64,000 nt of DNA, taken from NCBI GenBank assembly GCA_910575815.1, contig CAJTFN010000009.1:112915-176914 (forward strand), in the 5' to 3' direction. Made by a program: the position numbers and the translations under genes. This document shows positions 1-9,161 of the stretch, piece by piece (the stretch's first letter is position 1; every line of letters starts with the position of its first letter). Under the pieces are notes generated by a model. The model did no database searches, was not told the DNA's origin, and saw only the letters and a program-made list of their open reading frames with translations. This stretch comes from Oscillospiraceae bacterium. Lineage in GTDB: Bacteria > Bacillota > Clostridia > Oscillospirales > Oscillospiraceae.

Positions 1-3000
1 CTCCAAAATCCGCTCCCAGACGCCGCCGGAGGGACGGTAATAGAGGTCGAAGGACATGCTGTTCTTGGACCAGAAAATCAGGTCCCACAGGGTTTCCGCT
101 CCGGCGTTCTCCGTGTTCTGGGGGGAGAGGTTGAAGCTCATGTCGAAGTAAATGGGATCGCCGTTTTCGTCGTTCCCCTGGGTGCCGCCCTCCAGATACA
201 GCAGCTGGGCGTCCACGGTGGTAAAGTCCGGCATCTTATAGCCGTCCCGGTTGCCGGGGGAGTTGCGCATGACGTTGTGCCCGTCGGAGTTGTCGGCGAT
301 GTTGGAGACCAGGAAGTAATAGGTCTCTCCGCTGCCCAGCTTGATGCCGGAGTTATAGGGGAAGTTGATGAGCATCTGGTTGGTTTCGCCGGTGACGTCC
401 TGGGTGATGGTGGCGTAACGGTAGTCAATGATCCAGTCGTCGCCGATGGTGTCCTGATTTTCCGCCGTCCGTTCGTAGAGGTCGGAGACCAGCTCGGGTT
501 TTCCGTTGGCGGGCTTGCGGTAGAGCTTGAAGTGTTTTTTCAGAAGCTCGGCGAAGACCTTCTGCTTGTCGGCATCGCCGCCCCGGGCGTCCTCGTAGGC
601 TTGCTTGAAGTTCTCATACTGCGGGGGAACGATGGTGGGGTCCTGAATACCCACGACTTCCTCGGAGAAGACGAGGCTGACGGTGCTGTTGGGGAAGGGC
701 TTGGGGTTGTTTTCGTCGCCGTCGGGGACGGGGGAGAACTCATATTTCACCGTGGGAGGCTCGTCGTCCTCGGTGTTGATCTTCTTGGGCGGGGTGAAGG
801 CCTCGGTGTACACGCAGTAGTTCCCGGCGTTGTCTTTGGCCACGTAGTAGAGATCGTAAGTCGTCTGGGGCTCCAGGCCGGAGACGATGAAATCGTAGTC
901 ATTTCCGCCTCTGGCTGCCCGGATGGGCCCGCCCCGGCGAATGACGGCGGAGCCGGTGCCGTTCTCGATCTGAATCTTGGCGGTGAGGTTGGGGTTATCC
1001 GGATCGATGCCCGCGGCGTAGAAGCTGGCGCCCTGTTTCACCACGGCCCAGTAGAGCATACCGGGCTCATCCAGGGCAAAGGTCATGGTCACGGACCGGG
1101 GACCGATGGTTTTCACGTCCAGCTTCTGAATGGTGGGCGGCGTCAGATCCTTGGTGGTGATCTGGACCCGGCGGACGGTGGAACTCTTGCCGTTGTCCGC
1201 GTCGTTCAGCCAGAGGTAGAGGCTGTAGGTCGTCTGCTCCTGGAGATGAGAGCTGTTGATCCGCGAGACCAGGAAGGGCGTGTTCTTCCGCAGGGTCACG
1301 ACGCCGAAGCCCAGATTTCCGGGGATGGCCGCCGAGCGAAAGTCCGCCGCCGTGGGCGCGGTGGCGCCGTTGGGCAGGAGGACATAGTACATCTGGCAGT
1401 CCTTGGTGGCCATGACCATGATCTGCGCGATCTGCTCATTGTCGGCGTCGGTGGTGAGAATGGGGGCCTGAGGATAGCCGGTGGAGAAGTTGGGGGCGGA
1501 ATCGTCCGGCGTGGTGAAGGCAGCCACCTTCACGGGGCTCCGCCGGCCGCGGGCATCCACCAGCAGGGCGGAGATGTAGTAGGAGCCCTCCCGGGTCAGT
1601 CCGCCCAGACGGGTGACCACGTCGGTGTTGGACGCGGTGGCGTTGGCGGTGCCGCTGCGGATGATCTTCGCGGAGTAGGCGGTGGGATTCATCAGCTCCT
1701 CTTCGCCCAGGGAGCCGTCCATCAGGGCGGTGAGGCCCCAGTGGATGGTGCCGGCCTTGTTGGTGCGGAACACTGCCTCGGCGGAGGTAGGGGCCACGTT
1801 CCGGGCCAGGGGGTACCCAGCCAGAATCCGGGGGTCCTCGGAGGATTCGGCGGCGGTGATGTTGTTCATCTCGTTTTTGTTCACGTTTCCGGTAATGCCG
1901 GGCCGGATGTCCAGGGTGTCCGGCAGCATGGAGACGTTGGAACCGGGGGCGTTGATGTTCAGGTGGCTGATGCTGCCCAGGCCCGTGACCTCGGTGCCCC
2001 GGTCCAGGTTCAGCGTCTTGATGGAGGCCCGGTCGTCGATGACGACGGTGGAGTCCAGGGCGCCCTCGTCCACCGTGATGGTCTGGGCCACGCCCTGGGC
2101 CATTTGAAGGCCGGAATTGGGTGTCAGGTTGATGACGTCCTTGATGTTGCCTGCCAGCTGGAGCTGGAGGCCGCCCTCATAGTCCGGGTCGCCGTCCAGG
2201 CGAATGTTCTGAAGACCCAGGCCGTTTTCCGTCCGGTCCTCCAGATAGGCGGAGGTGCGGACCGTGGTGACGCCGATGTCGGTGAGGCCGTCGGCCTGGA
2301 TGGAGAGGAACTGGTTGGTCATGCTGTCGACTTCCATGGTAGGAGCGGTGACGTTGCGGAGGATGATGCTGTGCTCACCCCGTTCCGCCTCGCCGCTGCC
2401 GCAGACGACGATCTTGCCCAGTACGGTGACGTTTTCCAGCTCCAGGTTGCCCAGGCCCACGCCGCCGGTGAGGTAGAGGTTGCCGGTGATGGTGGTGTCC
2501 TTTAATTTTACCCCGGCGGTGTTGATGGTCAGGTTGCCGTATACGCCTCCGGCGGACTGTTCGCCAGGCTCCTGAATCAGGGTGCCCAGGGCCCGGACCA
2601 GGAAGCAGGCCATCTGTCCCCGGGTGATGGGGAGGTCGGGCTTGAAGCTGCCGTCGGGATAGCCCTGGATGATGCCCAGCTCCGCGGCCTCCTGCACCAG
2701 GCCCCGGCTCCAGCCGCCGATTTCCTGCATGTCGGTGAAGGTGGAGTTGGCCGCGCCGGTGATGCCCTGGAAGCGCAGGCTGCGCCCCAGGAGGACGGCG
2801 GCCTGTTCCCGGCTCACCAGATTCAGGGGAGCGGCGGTGGTGGCGCTGGTGCCCTGGAAATAGCCGATGTTATGGGCAATGCTGATGTCCTCGGCAAACC
2901 AGTCGTTGGGCTTCACGTCGGTGAAGGTGTGGGGGCCGGTCTCCGTGTAGCCGAAGGCCCGGTTCACCAGGGTGACGAACTCCGCCCGGGTGATGGGCCG

Positions 3001-3201
3001 GTCGGCGTTGAGGTTGCCGCTGGAGTCGCCCCGCATGACGCCCCACTCCTGGACCTGCTCCAGATAGGGCTCCATCCAGTCCGCCGCCTGGGCGGAGGGG
3101 GTGGTCAGGGCGGTGCAAAGGGTCAGGGCGGCGAGAACCAGGGCCGCCAGCCTGGCGAACCCTGGTAAAAACGCGGGCCGTGATTGGGTCTTGTAAATCA
3201 T
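1..3201 (-). CDS. SLH-domain surface protein with fibronectin-like repeats (partial)
   Basis: The minus-strand frame is open from an ATG at 3201 to the window edge, so the C-terminus is missing (1067 codons visible). A signal peptide of about 40 residues ends near 'PSAQA'. Two or three SLH motifs follow over roughly residues 45-210 (for example 'PITRAEFVTLVNRAFGY' and 'GYPDGSFKPDLPITRGQM'). Then come a beta-rich stretch and fibronectin-III-like modules with 'TPPTIQKLDV' and 'YDLYYVAKDNAGN'. SLH domains normally anchor proteins to pyruvylated cell-wall polymers, so this is probably an exported wall-bound protein; its ligand is unknown. A good ribosome site (AGGAGG) lies just before the ATG. 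The family call is solid, the role is inference. Confidence 0.88.
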   Translation of the reverse strand, partial: MIYKTQSRPAFLPGFARLAALVLAALTLCTALTTPSAQAADWMEPYLEQVQEWGVMRGDSSGNLNADRPITRAEFVTLVNRAFGYTETGPHTFTDVKPNDWFAEDISIAHNIGYFQGTSATTAAPLNLVSREQAAVLLGRSLRFQGITGAANSTFTDMQEIGGWSRGLVQEAAELGIIQGYPDGSFKPDLPITRGQMACFLVRALGTLIQEPGEQSAGGVYGNLTINTAGVKLKDTTITGNLYLTGGVGLGNLELENVTVLGKIVVCGSGEAERGEHSIILRNVTAPTMEVDSMTNQFLSIQADGLTDIGVTTVRTSAYLEDRTENGLGLQNIRLDGDPDYEGGLQLQLAGNIKDVINLTPNSGLQMAQGVAQTITVDEGALDSTVVIDDRASIKTLNLDRGTEVTGLGSISHLNINAPGSNVSMLPDTLDIRPGITGNVNKNEMNNITAAESSEDPRILAGYPLARNVAPTSAEAVFRTNKAGTIHWGLTALMDGSLGEEELMNPTAYSAKIIRSGTANATASNTDVVTRLGGLTREGSYYISALLVDARGRRSPVKVAAFTTPDDSAPNFSTGYPQAPILTTDADNEQIAQIMVMATKDCQMYYVLLPNGATAPTAADFRSAAIPGNLGFGVVTLRKNTPFLVSRINSSHLQEQTTYSLYLWLNDADNGKSSTVRRVQITTKDLTPPTIQKLDVKTIGPRSVTMTFALDEPGMLYWAVVKQGASFYAAGIDPDNPNLTAKIQIENGTGSAVIRRGGPIRAARGGNDYDFIVSGLEPQTTYDLYYVAKDNAGNYCVYTEAFTPPKKINTEDDEPPTVKYEFSPVPDGDENNPKPFPNSTVSLVFSEEVVGIQDPTIVPPQYENFKQAYEDARGGDADKQKVFAELLKKHFKLYRKPANGKPELVSDLYERTAENQDTIGDDWIIDYRYATITQDVTGETNQMLINFPYNSGIKLGSGETYYFLVSNIADNSDGHNVMRNSPGNRDGYKMPDFTTVDAQLLYLEGGTQGNDENGDPIYFDMSFNLSPQNTENAGAETLWDLIFWSKNSMSFDLYYRPSGGVWERILE

Positions 3202-3223
3202 CTTCAAGTACCTCCTTGCTTTT

Positions 3224-3820
3224 TCAGTCCTGGCTGTCGCGGGCTTGCAGTTGGAGGCTGAACACGGCCTCCCGCACCACGACCTCCTCGTCTTCGCACA
3301 TGTTGACAAACTTGGTGGCGTACATGAAACGGTTGTTTTGGAGCGCCTGCTTCCGAAGCACCTCGCAGCGGAGAATGACGGGCTCTTCCGTGGGGGTCAC
3401 CACGACCTCCATCTGCTGGTGAAGCTCCAGGGGACAGTCCGTATAAAACGCGATGCCGCCACAGCTGAGGTCCACGGACTGAATGGAATACCGCCCCTTC
3501 TGGCCGGACTCGGGAAGGGGGTACAGGAAGCTGTCGAACTTCACCGGGACCCGCAGATTCCGCCGGACCTCCGGGTCCAGGGTGGCGATCTTCTCCAGCT
3601 GTATGGTGTCTCCCCGCTGGCGGAGGATGCGGCACTGAATGGGGGGCTCGTTGCTGCTGGCGCTGAAGAGGGTGATTACCTCATGCTTGAGCACGTTGTC
3701 CACCTTGTTGTCCAGCACCAGGAGGCGCATGGGAGCGGTGTCCGGCGGGCTGGCCAGAGTTCCGTTGGCCAGGGCGTGGTTCTGGGTGTCCAGGATCAGA
3801 TAGGTGTGATTGGATGTCAT
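3224..3820 (-). CDS. PilZ-domain protein (probable c-di-GMP receptor)
   Basis: This 198-residue cytoplasmic protein has the two PilZ signature elements: RRNLR (residues 86-90, RxxxR) and DLSCGG (117-122, DxSxxG). These are the c-di-GMP-binding motifs of the family. The first 80 residues form a separate beta-type domain, as in YcgR-like flagellar brake proteins. Its ATG overlaps the stop of the FlhB-like gene by four bases (ATGA), so it is translationally coupled to the minus-strand flagellar export genes. A brake or motility-switch role is inference from this position. A second PilZ protein lies at 40960-41691. Confidence 0.85.
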   Translation of the reverse strand: MTSNHTYLILDTQNHALANGTLASPPDTAPMRLLVLDNKVDNVLKHEVITLFSASSNEPPIQCRILRQRGDTIQLEKIATLDPEVRRNLRVPVKFDSFLYPLPESGQKGRYSIQSVDLSCGGIAFYTDCPLELHQQMEVVVTPTEEPVILRCEVLRKQALQNNRFMYATKFVNMCEDEEVVVREAVFSLQLQARDSQD

Positions 3821-4155
3821 GTCGATTCCTCCGTCTTGCTTGGCGGCGTCTGTCCGCGCTCCTCTTGCTGTTTCTGCAAATTGCCGGTGGGGTCGAAGTG
3901 GAGGAAGTACACGTAAATCTCCACAATGGCCTGATAGAGACTGTCCGGGATTTCCTGGCCCAGCTGGAGCTGGGTCAGTATGGTGGACAGGGAGTTATCC
4001 TCGTAAATGGGGACGCCGCAGTCGGCGGCGGTCTCCACGATTTTTTCCGCCAGGTACCCCATGCCGGAAGCCACGATCACCGGCGCGTTGTCGCCGGGGC
4101 CGTATTGCAGAGCCACGGCCTTCTTGGCCCGGGTCATTCCTTCAGATCTTGACAT
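3817..4155 (-). CDS. FlhB C-terminal-domain-like protein (YlqH type)
   Basis: A small protein of about 112 residues resembling the soluble C-terminal domain of the flagellar export switch FlhB, with the hallmark 'KKAVALQYGPGDNAPVIVA' pattern seen in B. subtilis YlqH. It lacks the FlhB membrane domain and the usual NPTH autocleavage motif, so it is a stand-alone paralogue. The ATG at 4155 overlaps the 3' end of the FliK-like gene by 14 bases; an in-frame ATG at 4137 is an alternative start. The paired FliK-like gene upstream mirrors the ylqG-ylqH arrangement. A role in substrate-specificity switching is inference. Confidence 0.8.
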   Translation of the reverse strand: MSRSEGMTRAKKAVALQYGPGDNAPVIVASGMGYLAEKIVETAADCGVPIYEDNSLSTILTQLQLGQEIPDSLYQAIVEIYVYFLHFDPTGNLQKQQEERGQTPPSKTEEST

Positions 4156-5569
4156 TGACACTGTTCTTCCCTTCAAAGATTTTGGGGAACACCTCGGTCA
4201 GCGTGACCGGGCGGTCCATGCGCCGGACGGCCACCCGGGCGGGCTTCAGGTCGTTCCGAGTGAGAATCTGGGAGACGGCGTCCCCGATCTGCTTGGAGAA
4301 GGGAGCGGCCGTGTCCGGGCAGGCGATCTGGACGTCCACGTCGGACCCCTGGGCGGTGAGGACAATGTCGAAAAGGCCCAGGGACTGAACGTCCATCTTA
4401 AAGAGAAAGCGCATGGTTTTCTGCCCGCTCCGGCTGCCGGACTCCTCCTCGGCGTCGGGGTCCACCCAGAGCTCGGAGAAGAGCATGCGCCCGTTCCACT
4501 CCATTGGAATAAGGTAGTGGTTGACGGGCATGTAGACGCTTTCGTTTAACAGCATGGCGGCGATGAGATTTTGGAAGGCCTGCTGAACCTCGGCGCTGCC
4601 CTCGCCCCGGAAGGCTTTGGCGGCGGCGGCGGCCAGCTGGTTGGAGAACTCCAGAGCCCGGGAACCGGCGCTGACCCCCCGGCTCCGCAGGAGGAGCAGG
4701 AGGGACTGGTCGTCGATGCTGCCCAGCTGGCCTTTCAGAGTGCCGTAGCCGCTGAGCTGATGGAAGCCCTCCAGGAGCTTTTCCTCGGAGCCGTTCTCAT
4801 ACCGGGCCACGTTCAGGGCCAGCATGGTCAGAAGGGCCCGGGGGGTGCCCATGTCGTGGGTCCGCTCCACGTAAGAGGACATGTAGGGGAAGATCTCCCG
4901 CTGGAGAAGCTGGAGGTTTCCCTGCCGGTTTCCGGCGGCGATGCCGTTTTGGAGCTGGGCCGTCAGGTCCCGGAGCTTTTCCGCCCAGCTGGCGGGCATG
5001 GCGTCGGCCATGGACTGGAGGTCCCGGAGGAGGTTGCCCTCAATGTGGCTGGTGGAGTCGAAGTCCACGTAGGTCTTGAGAAACTGCAAAATGTCGTTCC
5101 GGACGCCGCCGGAGGCCGCCCGGTCATAGGCGTTGCGCAAAAGGGCGAAGAGGGCCCCGCCGAAGCGGGTGCCGGTTTTGAACTGGCCGTTGAGAAAGTC
5201 CATCAGCTGACTCTCGTCCATGCGCATAAGCTCCAGCAGCCGGCCCATCTCCTCGGCGATGCCGGTGCTGAGCCCGGAGGAGACGACGATGCCCTCCCGC
5301 CCGGTGAAGAGGCGGGCCAGAGTCTGGGCCAGATTGGGGGTGTCCTTCAGGCGCTGGAGAAAGGTCTGGAAGTTGGAGTCGTAACGGATCCGGCCGTCTC
5401 CCTGGAGGTTGCTGTCCTGATGCTCCGTCCGCCCGTCGGCACGGACGACCTTTTTTGGATCGGGGACGTTTTGAATCTGCGAATTCTCCGGGGAAACCGG
5501 GATATTCCGGTTCAGCGACGTTTTGTCGTAACCGGGAACGGGGTTGGTCGCGCCGAGCAAATCGGGCAT
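4142..5569 (-). CDS. FliK-like flagellar hook-length control family protein
   Basis: A 475-residue, mostly helical protein without signal peptide or membrane segment. The last ~130 residues contain the FliK C-terminal pattern: a conserved strand region ('RMLFSELWVDPD'), 'RFLFKMDVQSLGLFDIVL' and 'VQIACPDTAAPFSKQIGDA'. The N-terminal half is low in recognisable motifs. It is the first gene of a minus-strand operon with the FlhB-C-like and PilZ genes and is divergent from cheA. The hook-length ruler FliK is normally in the fla/che operon, so this may be a second FliK-type protein (YlqG-like) rather than the ruler itself. ATG at 5569 follows a GAGGTG ribosome site. Confidence 0.72.
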   Translation of the reverse strand: MPDLLGATNPVPGYDKTSLNRNIPVSPENSQIQNVPDPKKVVRADGRTEHQDSNLQGDGRIRYDSNFQTFLQRLKDTPNLAQTLARLFTGREGIVVSSGLSTGIAEEMGRLLELMRMDESQLMDFLNGQFKTGTRFGGALFALLRNAYDRAASGGVRNDILQFLKTYVDFDSTSHIEGNLLRDLQSMADAMPASWAEKLRDLTAQLQNGIAAGNRQGNLQLLQREIFPYMSSYVERTHDMGTPRALLTMLALNVARYENGSEEKLLEGFHQLSGYGTLKGQLGSIDDQSLLLLLRSRGVSAGSRALEFSNQLAAAAAKAFRGEGSAEVQQAFQNLIAAMLLNESVYMPVNHYLIPMEWNGRMLFSELWVDPDAEEESGSRSGQKTMRFLFKMDVQSLGLFDIVLTAQGSDVDVQIACPDTAAPFSKQIGDAVSQILTRNDLKPARVAVRRMDRPVTLTEVFPKIFEGKNSVNVKI

Positions 5570-5673
5570 TCTTTACACCTCACAGAAAAAACTTGCTGCC
5601 GCCACTTATTTTTTTAGCGCAACAGGTCGATAGTAATGAAAAAGGCTGATAAGGCTGATAAGGTGGTGTTTTC
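5570..5673. promoter_or_regulatory. Divergent intergenic control region of cheA and the FliK-like operon
   Basis: This 104-base gap must hold both divergent start regions. On the plus strand the octamer GCTGATAA occurs twice in direct repeat (5645-5652 and 5654-5661), resembling the sigma-28 -10 element GCCGATAA. A weak TAAT lies 16 bases upstream of the second copy. The match is imperfect and sits very close to the GTG of cheA, so it is offered only as a candidate. Confidence 0.35.
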
Positions 5674-7758
5674 GTGAGCAACAATGATATTCTGGATATG
5701 TACATCTATGAAACCAATACGCTTCTTGAGCAGCTGGAGAGCATTGTTCTGGACGCGGAAAAGGAAAATACATTCTCTCAAGACAATGTGAACGAGATCT
5801 TCCGCATCATGCATACCATTAAGGGCTCTTCCGCCATGATGGAGTTTGACACGCTGGCCAAGGTCTCTCACCGGATTGAGGATATGTTCTTCCTCATTCG
5901 GGAGGGCACCATGTCCGTGGTCAAGGACGAGGACCGCCCCGCCCTGTTCGACGTGATGCTCCACTCCGTGGACTACTTCCGGGAGGAAATGGAGAAGGTC
6001 GAGGCAGAACAACCCCTTAATGATGATGTCGACAGTTTCCTTGAAAATATTAATAGTCTGATTGCCAAAATTAAGGGGGAAGATCTTCCAGCCGCCCCGG
6101 CTCCCAAGCCGGCGGCCGAGGCCGCGCCCCCCGCCGCCCCTGCGGCTCCGGCTCCCGCCAAGACCACGGAGGGCAACGCCAACTTCCCCTACGAGCTGCG
6201 CGTGTTTTTCGACGAGGGCTGCGGCATGGAGAATCTGCGGGCGTTCATGCTGGTCACCTCCATTCAGGGCTTCTGCGCCGAGAGTGATTTCGTCTATCAG
6301 CCCGCCGGGGTGGAGAGCGATTCCTCCCTGTCAGAGGTGGTGATCGAGAACGGCTTCCTCCTCCAGTTCCGCAACGAGGAGGACCGGGCCCGGGCGGTGC
6401 CTGTGGTGATGACCGCCGGTTCCGTTCACTCCTATGAGGAGCAGAATTATGTGCCCGCCCCGCCCCCGCCGGCGGAGCCCGCCGCTCCCGCCGTCCAGGA
6501 GCCCCCCGCGGCGCAGAAGGCCCCCGCCGCTCCCGCTGCCCAGACCGCCGCCCAGCAGCATCCGGGCCAGGGCCAGAAGGAGAGCCTGATTAGCGTGGGC
6601 CTGAGCAAGCTGGACCAGCTCTCCGCCATCGTGGGCGAGATCGTCATTACCGAGGCCATGGTCACCGGCTCCCCGGACCTGAAGGGCTTGCATCTGGACG
6701 CCTTCTCAAAGTCCGCCCGGCAGCTGCGCAAGCTCACCGACGAGCTTCAGGACGTGTCCATGTCCCTGCGGATGATCCCGGTGTCCAACACCTTCCAGAA
6801 GATGAACCGGATCGTCCGGGATATGTGCAAGAAGCTGAACAAGCAGGTGAAGCTCACCCTGGTGGGCGAGAACACCGAGGTGGACAAGACCATCGTGGAC
6901 TCCATCGGAGACCCCATTATGCACATGGTGCGGAACTCCATGGACCACGGCATCGAGGAGAACGTTGAGGAGCGCATTGCCGCCGGCAAGGACCCCGTGG
7001 GCGAGATTCTGCTCTCTGCCCAGGACACCGGCAGCGAGGTCATCATCCAGATTTCCGACGACGGCGCCGGCGTCAACGATGAGGCGGTTCTGGCCAAGGC
7101 CATCCGCAACGGCATCGCCTCCCCGGATGTGGAATACTCTCATAAGGAAATCCTGAACTTCCTCATGGCCCCCGGCTTTTCCACCAACCAGCAGGTGACG
7201 GAGTTCTCCGGCCGGGGCGTGGGCATGGACGTGGTGAAGAGCGGCGTGGAGAGCCTGGGCGGCAGCGTCACCATCTCCAGCGAGCAGGGCAAGGGCATGA
7301 CCACTATTATGCGGATTCCCCTGACCATGGCCATCATGGATGGCATGGAGGTCTCCGTGGGGGACTCCATTTTCACCATTCCCATTAACAACATCCGCTC
7401 CAGCGCCAAGCTCACCGAGGCGGACATTCTCCATGACTCCGTCAACGGCGAGATGGTGAAGATGCTGGACGGCTATTATCCCGTCATCCGGGCCAAGGAC
7501 TTTTACAACCTCCCCGGCGGCACGGACCGGATCGAGGACGGCATCCTGATGTGGCTGGAGTCCGGCGACACGTCCTATTGCCTGTTTGTCGACGAGCTTC
7601 TGGGCGAGCAGCAAATTGTTGTCAAGCCGCTCCCCGCCTATGTGAACAACTTTGAGATCAAGAACTATGGCATCACCGGATGCAGCATTCTGGGAGACGG
7701 CAATATCAGCATCATCCTGGACGCGGGCGGCCTTTACGCGGCGGCCCGGAACGGCTAA
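5674..7758 (+). CDS. cheA: Chemotaxis histidine kinase CheA
   Basis: A 694-residue kinase that autophosphorylates on the receptor array and passes phosphate to CheY and CheB. Domains in order: P1/Hpt with the phospho-accepting His47 in 'IMHTIKGSSAMM'; an Ala/Pro-rich linker; a P2-like domain (about 170-265); a second Ala/Pro linker; P3 dimerisation; the P4 ATPase with 'MVRNSMDHGIE', 'DDGAGVN' and 'SGRGVGMDVVK'; and a C-terminal CheW-like P5 domain. The start is GTG at 5674 after AAGGTGG; no in-frame ATG is better placed. It leads the operon cheA-cheW-cheR-cheB. The two Ala/Pro linkers are unusually long. Confidence 0.97.
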   Translation: MSNNDILDMYIYETNTLLEQLESIVLDAEKENTFSQDNVNEIFRIMHTIKGSSAMMEFDTLAKVSHRIEDMFFLIREGTMSVVKDEDRPALFDVMLHSVDYFREEMEKVEAEQPLNDDVDSFLENINSLIAKIKGEDLPAAPAPKPAAEAAPPAAPAAPAPAKTTEGNANFPYELRVFFDEGCGMENLRAFMLVTSIQGFCAESDFVYQPAGVESDSSLSEVVIENGFLLQFRNEEDRARAVPVVMTAGSVHSYEEQNYVPAPPPPAEPAAPAVQEPPAAQKAPAAPAAQTAAQQHPGQGQKESLISVGLSKLDQLSAIVGEIVITEAMVTGSPDLKGLHLDAFSKSARQLRKLTDELQDVSMSLRMIPVSNTFQKMNRIVRDMCKKLNKQVKLTLVGENTEVDKTIVDSIGDPIMHMVRNSMDHGIEENVEERIAAGKDPVGEILLSAQDTGSEVIIQISDDGAGVNDEAVLAKAIRNGIASPDVEYSHKEILNFLMAPGFSTNQQVTEFSGRGVGMDVVKSGVESLGGSVTISSEQGKGMTTIMRIPLTMAIMDGMEVSVGDSIFTIPINNIRSSAKLTEADILHDSVNGEMVKMLDGYYPVIRAKDFYNLPGGTDRIEDGILMWLESGDTSYCLFVDELLGEQQIVVKPLPAYVNNFEIKNYGITGCSILGDGNISIILDAGGLYAAARNG

Positions 7759-7779
7759 GCGCGTAAGGAGGGAAACGCA

Positions 7780-8274
7780 ATGAGTAACGAAAATGTCCTG
7801 TTTCAGGTGGAGGACGACGAGCTGGAGCGCGGCGTCCATGAGGACGAGGGCGCCGACAGCCGGAAATACCTGATTTTTACGGTGGACGATCTGAAAATCG
7901 GCATCGACGCCGAGCAGGTGGTGGAGCTGCTCAACAGCTACGTGGCCACCTATCTCCCCATGATGCCGGACTATATTCTGGGCATCTTCAACATGCGGGG
8001 CCAGATCATCCCCATTATGGATATCCGCCTGCGCCTTGGGAAGCCCCCTCTGGAAGAGGGCATCCTGATCGTTCTGGATTACAACAACAACCAGCTGGGC
8101 ATCCGGGTGGACTCTGTGGACCTGATGCTGGACATCCCGGTGGACAGCATCGTGCCCATCCCGTCCCAGAGCGCCCAGAAGCTGGTCTCTGGCATGTGCA
8201 CCCTGCCCGACGGCTCCGGCACCATGCTGGTGCTGGACTGCGAGCAGCTGATCGCCCATGGCTACGGCGAATGA
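7780..8274 (+). CDS. cheW: Chemotaxis coupling protein CheW
   Basis: A 164-residue CheW-domain adaptor that links chemoreceptors to CheA. The SH3-like fold pattern is visible ('KYLIFTVDDLKIGIDAEQV', 'ILGIFNMRGQIIPIMDIR'). An acidic N-terminal extension of about 25 residues precedes the domain. ATG at 7780 follows a strong AAGGAGGG site. Its stop overlaps the chosen cheR start in an ATGA junction, so cheW and cheR are probably coupled. Confidence 0.96.
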   Translation: MSNENVLFQVEDDELERGVHEDEGADSRKYLIFTVDDLKIGIDAEQVVELLNSYVATYLPMMPDYILGIFNMRGQIIPIMDIRLRLGKPPLEEGILIVLDYNNNQLGIRVDSVDLMLDIPVDSIVPIPSQSAQKLVSGMCTLPDGSGTMLVLDCEQLIAHGYGE

Positions 8275-9140
8275 ATTCAAAGCAAGAAGTGGTGAACGGA
8301 TATATGGATACGGAAAACAACAACGGAGGCGGCTTCGGCCCCATGAGCATCTCAGAGGCGGACTTCCGGCGGATGGCGAACTTTATTCAGTCCAGCTACG
8401 GCATTGACCTGAGCCAGAAGAAGCAGTTGATTACGAGCCGCCTCTCTCCCGCCCTGCGGAAGCTGGGGTACAAGACCTTCGCCGACTTCGTCAACCATCT
8501 TCTGGACAAGAAGGAGAACGACGAGGTTACCCTGGTCCTGAATAAGTTGACCACGAACTACACCTTCTTCATGCGGGAGAAGGAGCATCTGGACTATTTT
8601 TGCAACAACATCATTCCGGAGCTTGTCCGCCGCCACCAGCGGGACAAGTGCCTGGCCATCTGGAGCGCGGGCTGTTCCAGCGGAGAGGAACCGTATAACA
8701 TCACCATGTTCCTCTACGATTACCTGGGCGCTCAGGCCAAGCAGTGGGACACCCGGATTCTGGCTACCGATATCTCCGCCCAGGCCCTGGCCAGCGCCAA
8801 GCGGGGAACCTATAATCTGCCGGACACCATTCCGGCGGATTGGAAGCGGAAGTATTTCACGCCCAACCGGGACGGTACCCATACGGTGTCTGCCGACGTG
8901 CGGAATAATGTGATTTATCAGCCATTTAATCTGATGGACCCCATTCGGTTCCGCCGGAAGTTCGACGTAATTTTCTGCCGGAATGTCATGATTTACTTCG
9001 ATCAGCCCACGAAGGACGCCCTGGTCCGCCGTTTTTACGACGCCACCGTCCCCGGAGGCTATCTGCTGATCAGCGCATCGGAAAACCTGAGCCAGAACGC
9101 GCCCTATCGCCGTTTGGCTACGGCGACCTTCCAAAAATAA
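8271..9140 (+). CDS. cheR: Chemoreceptor methyltransferase CheR
   Basis: SAM-dependent methyltransferase that methylates glutamates on chemoreceptors, opposing CheB. It has the CheR N-terminal helical domain ('FIQSSYGIDLSQKKQLI') and the catalytic domain with 'IWSAGCSSGEEPYNITM' (SAM site), 'ILATDIS' and 'DVIFCRNVMIYF'. The ATG at 8271 gives an ATGA overlap with cheW; an in-frame ATG at 8304 is a plausible alternative. About 289 residues, normal for the family. Confidence 0.95.
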   Translation: MNSKQEVVNGYMDTENNNGGGFGPMSISEADFRRMANFIQSSYGIDLSQKKQLITSRLSPALRKLGYKTFADFVNHLLDKKENDEVTLVLNKLTTNYTFFMREKEHLDYFCNNIIPELVRRHQRDKCLAIWSAGCSSGEEPYNITMFLYDYLGAQAKQWDTRILATDISAQALASAKRGTYNLPDTIPADWKRKYFTPNRDGTHTVSADVRNNVIYQPFNLMDPIRFRRKFDVIFCRNVMIYFDQPTKDALVRRFYDATVPGGYLLISASENLSQNAPYRRLATATFQK

Positions 9141-9161
9141 GAAGGAGGTGGTTCCCTCAAC

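Noticed and set aside
277..2505. Long plus-strand open frame of 742 codons opposite the SLH gene
   Set aside because: It is a shadow of the real minus-strand gene: its protein is Gly/Val/His-rich with no family, and the opposite frame gives signal peptide, SLH and fibronectin patterns.
8196..8270. Upstream extension of cheR to 8196
   Set aside because: It would overlap the conserved CheW C-terminus by 79 bases and has no ribosome site; the ATGA overlap start at 8271 is better.
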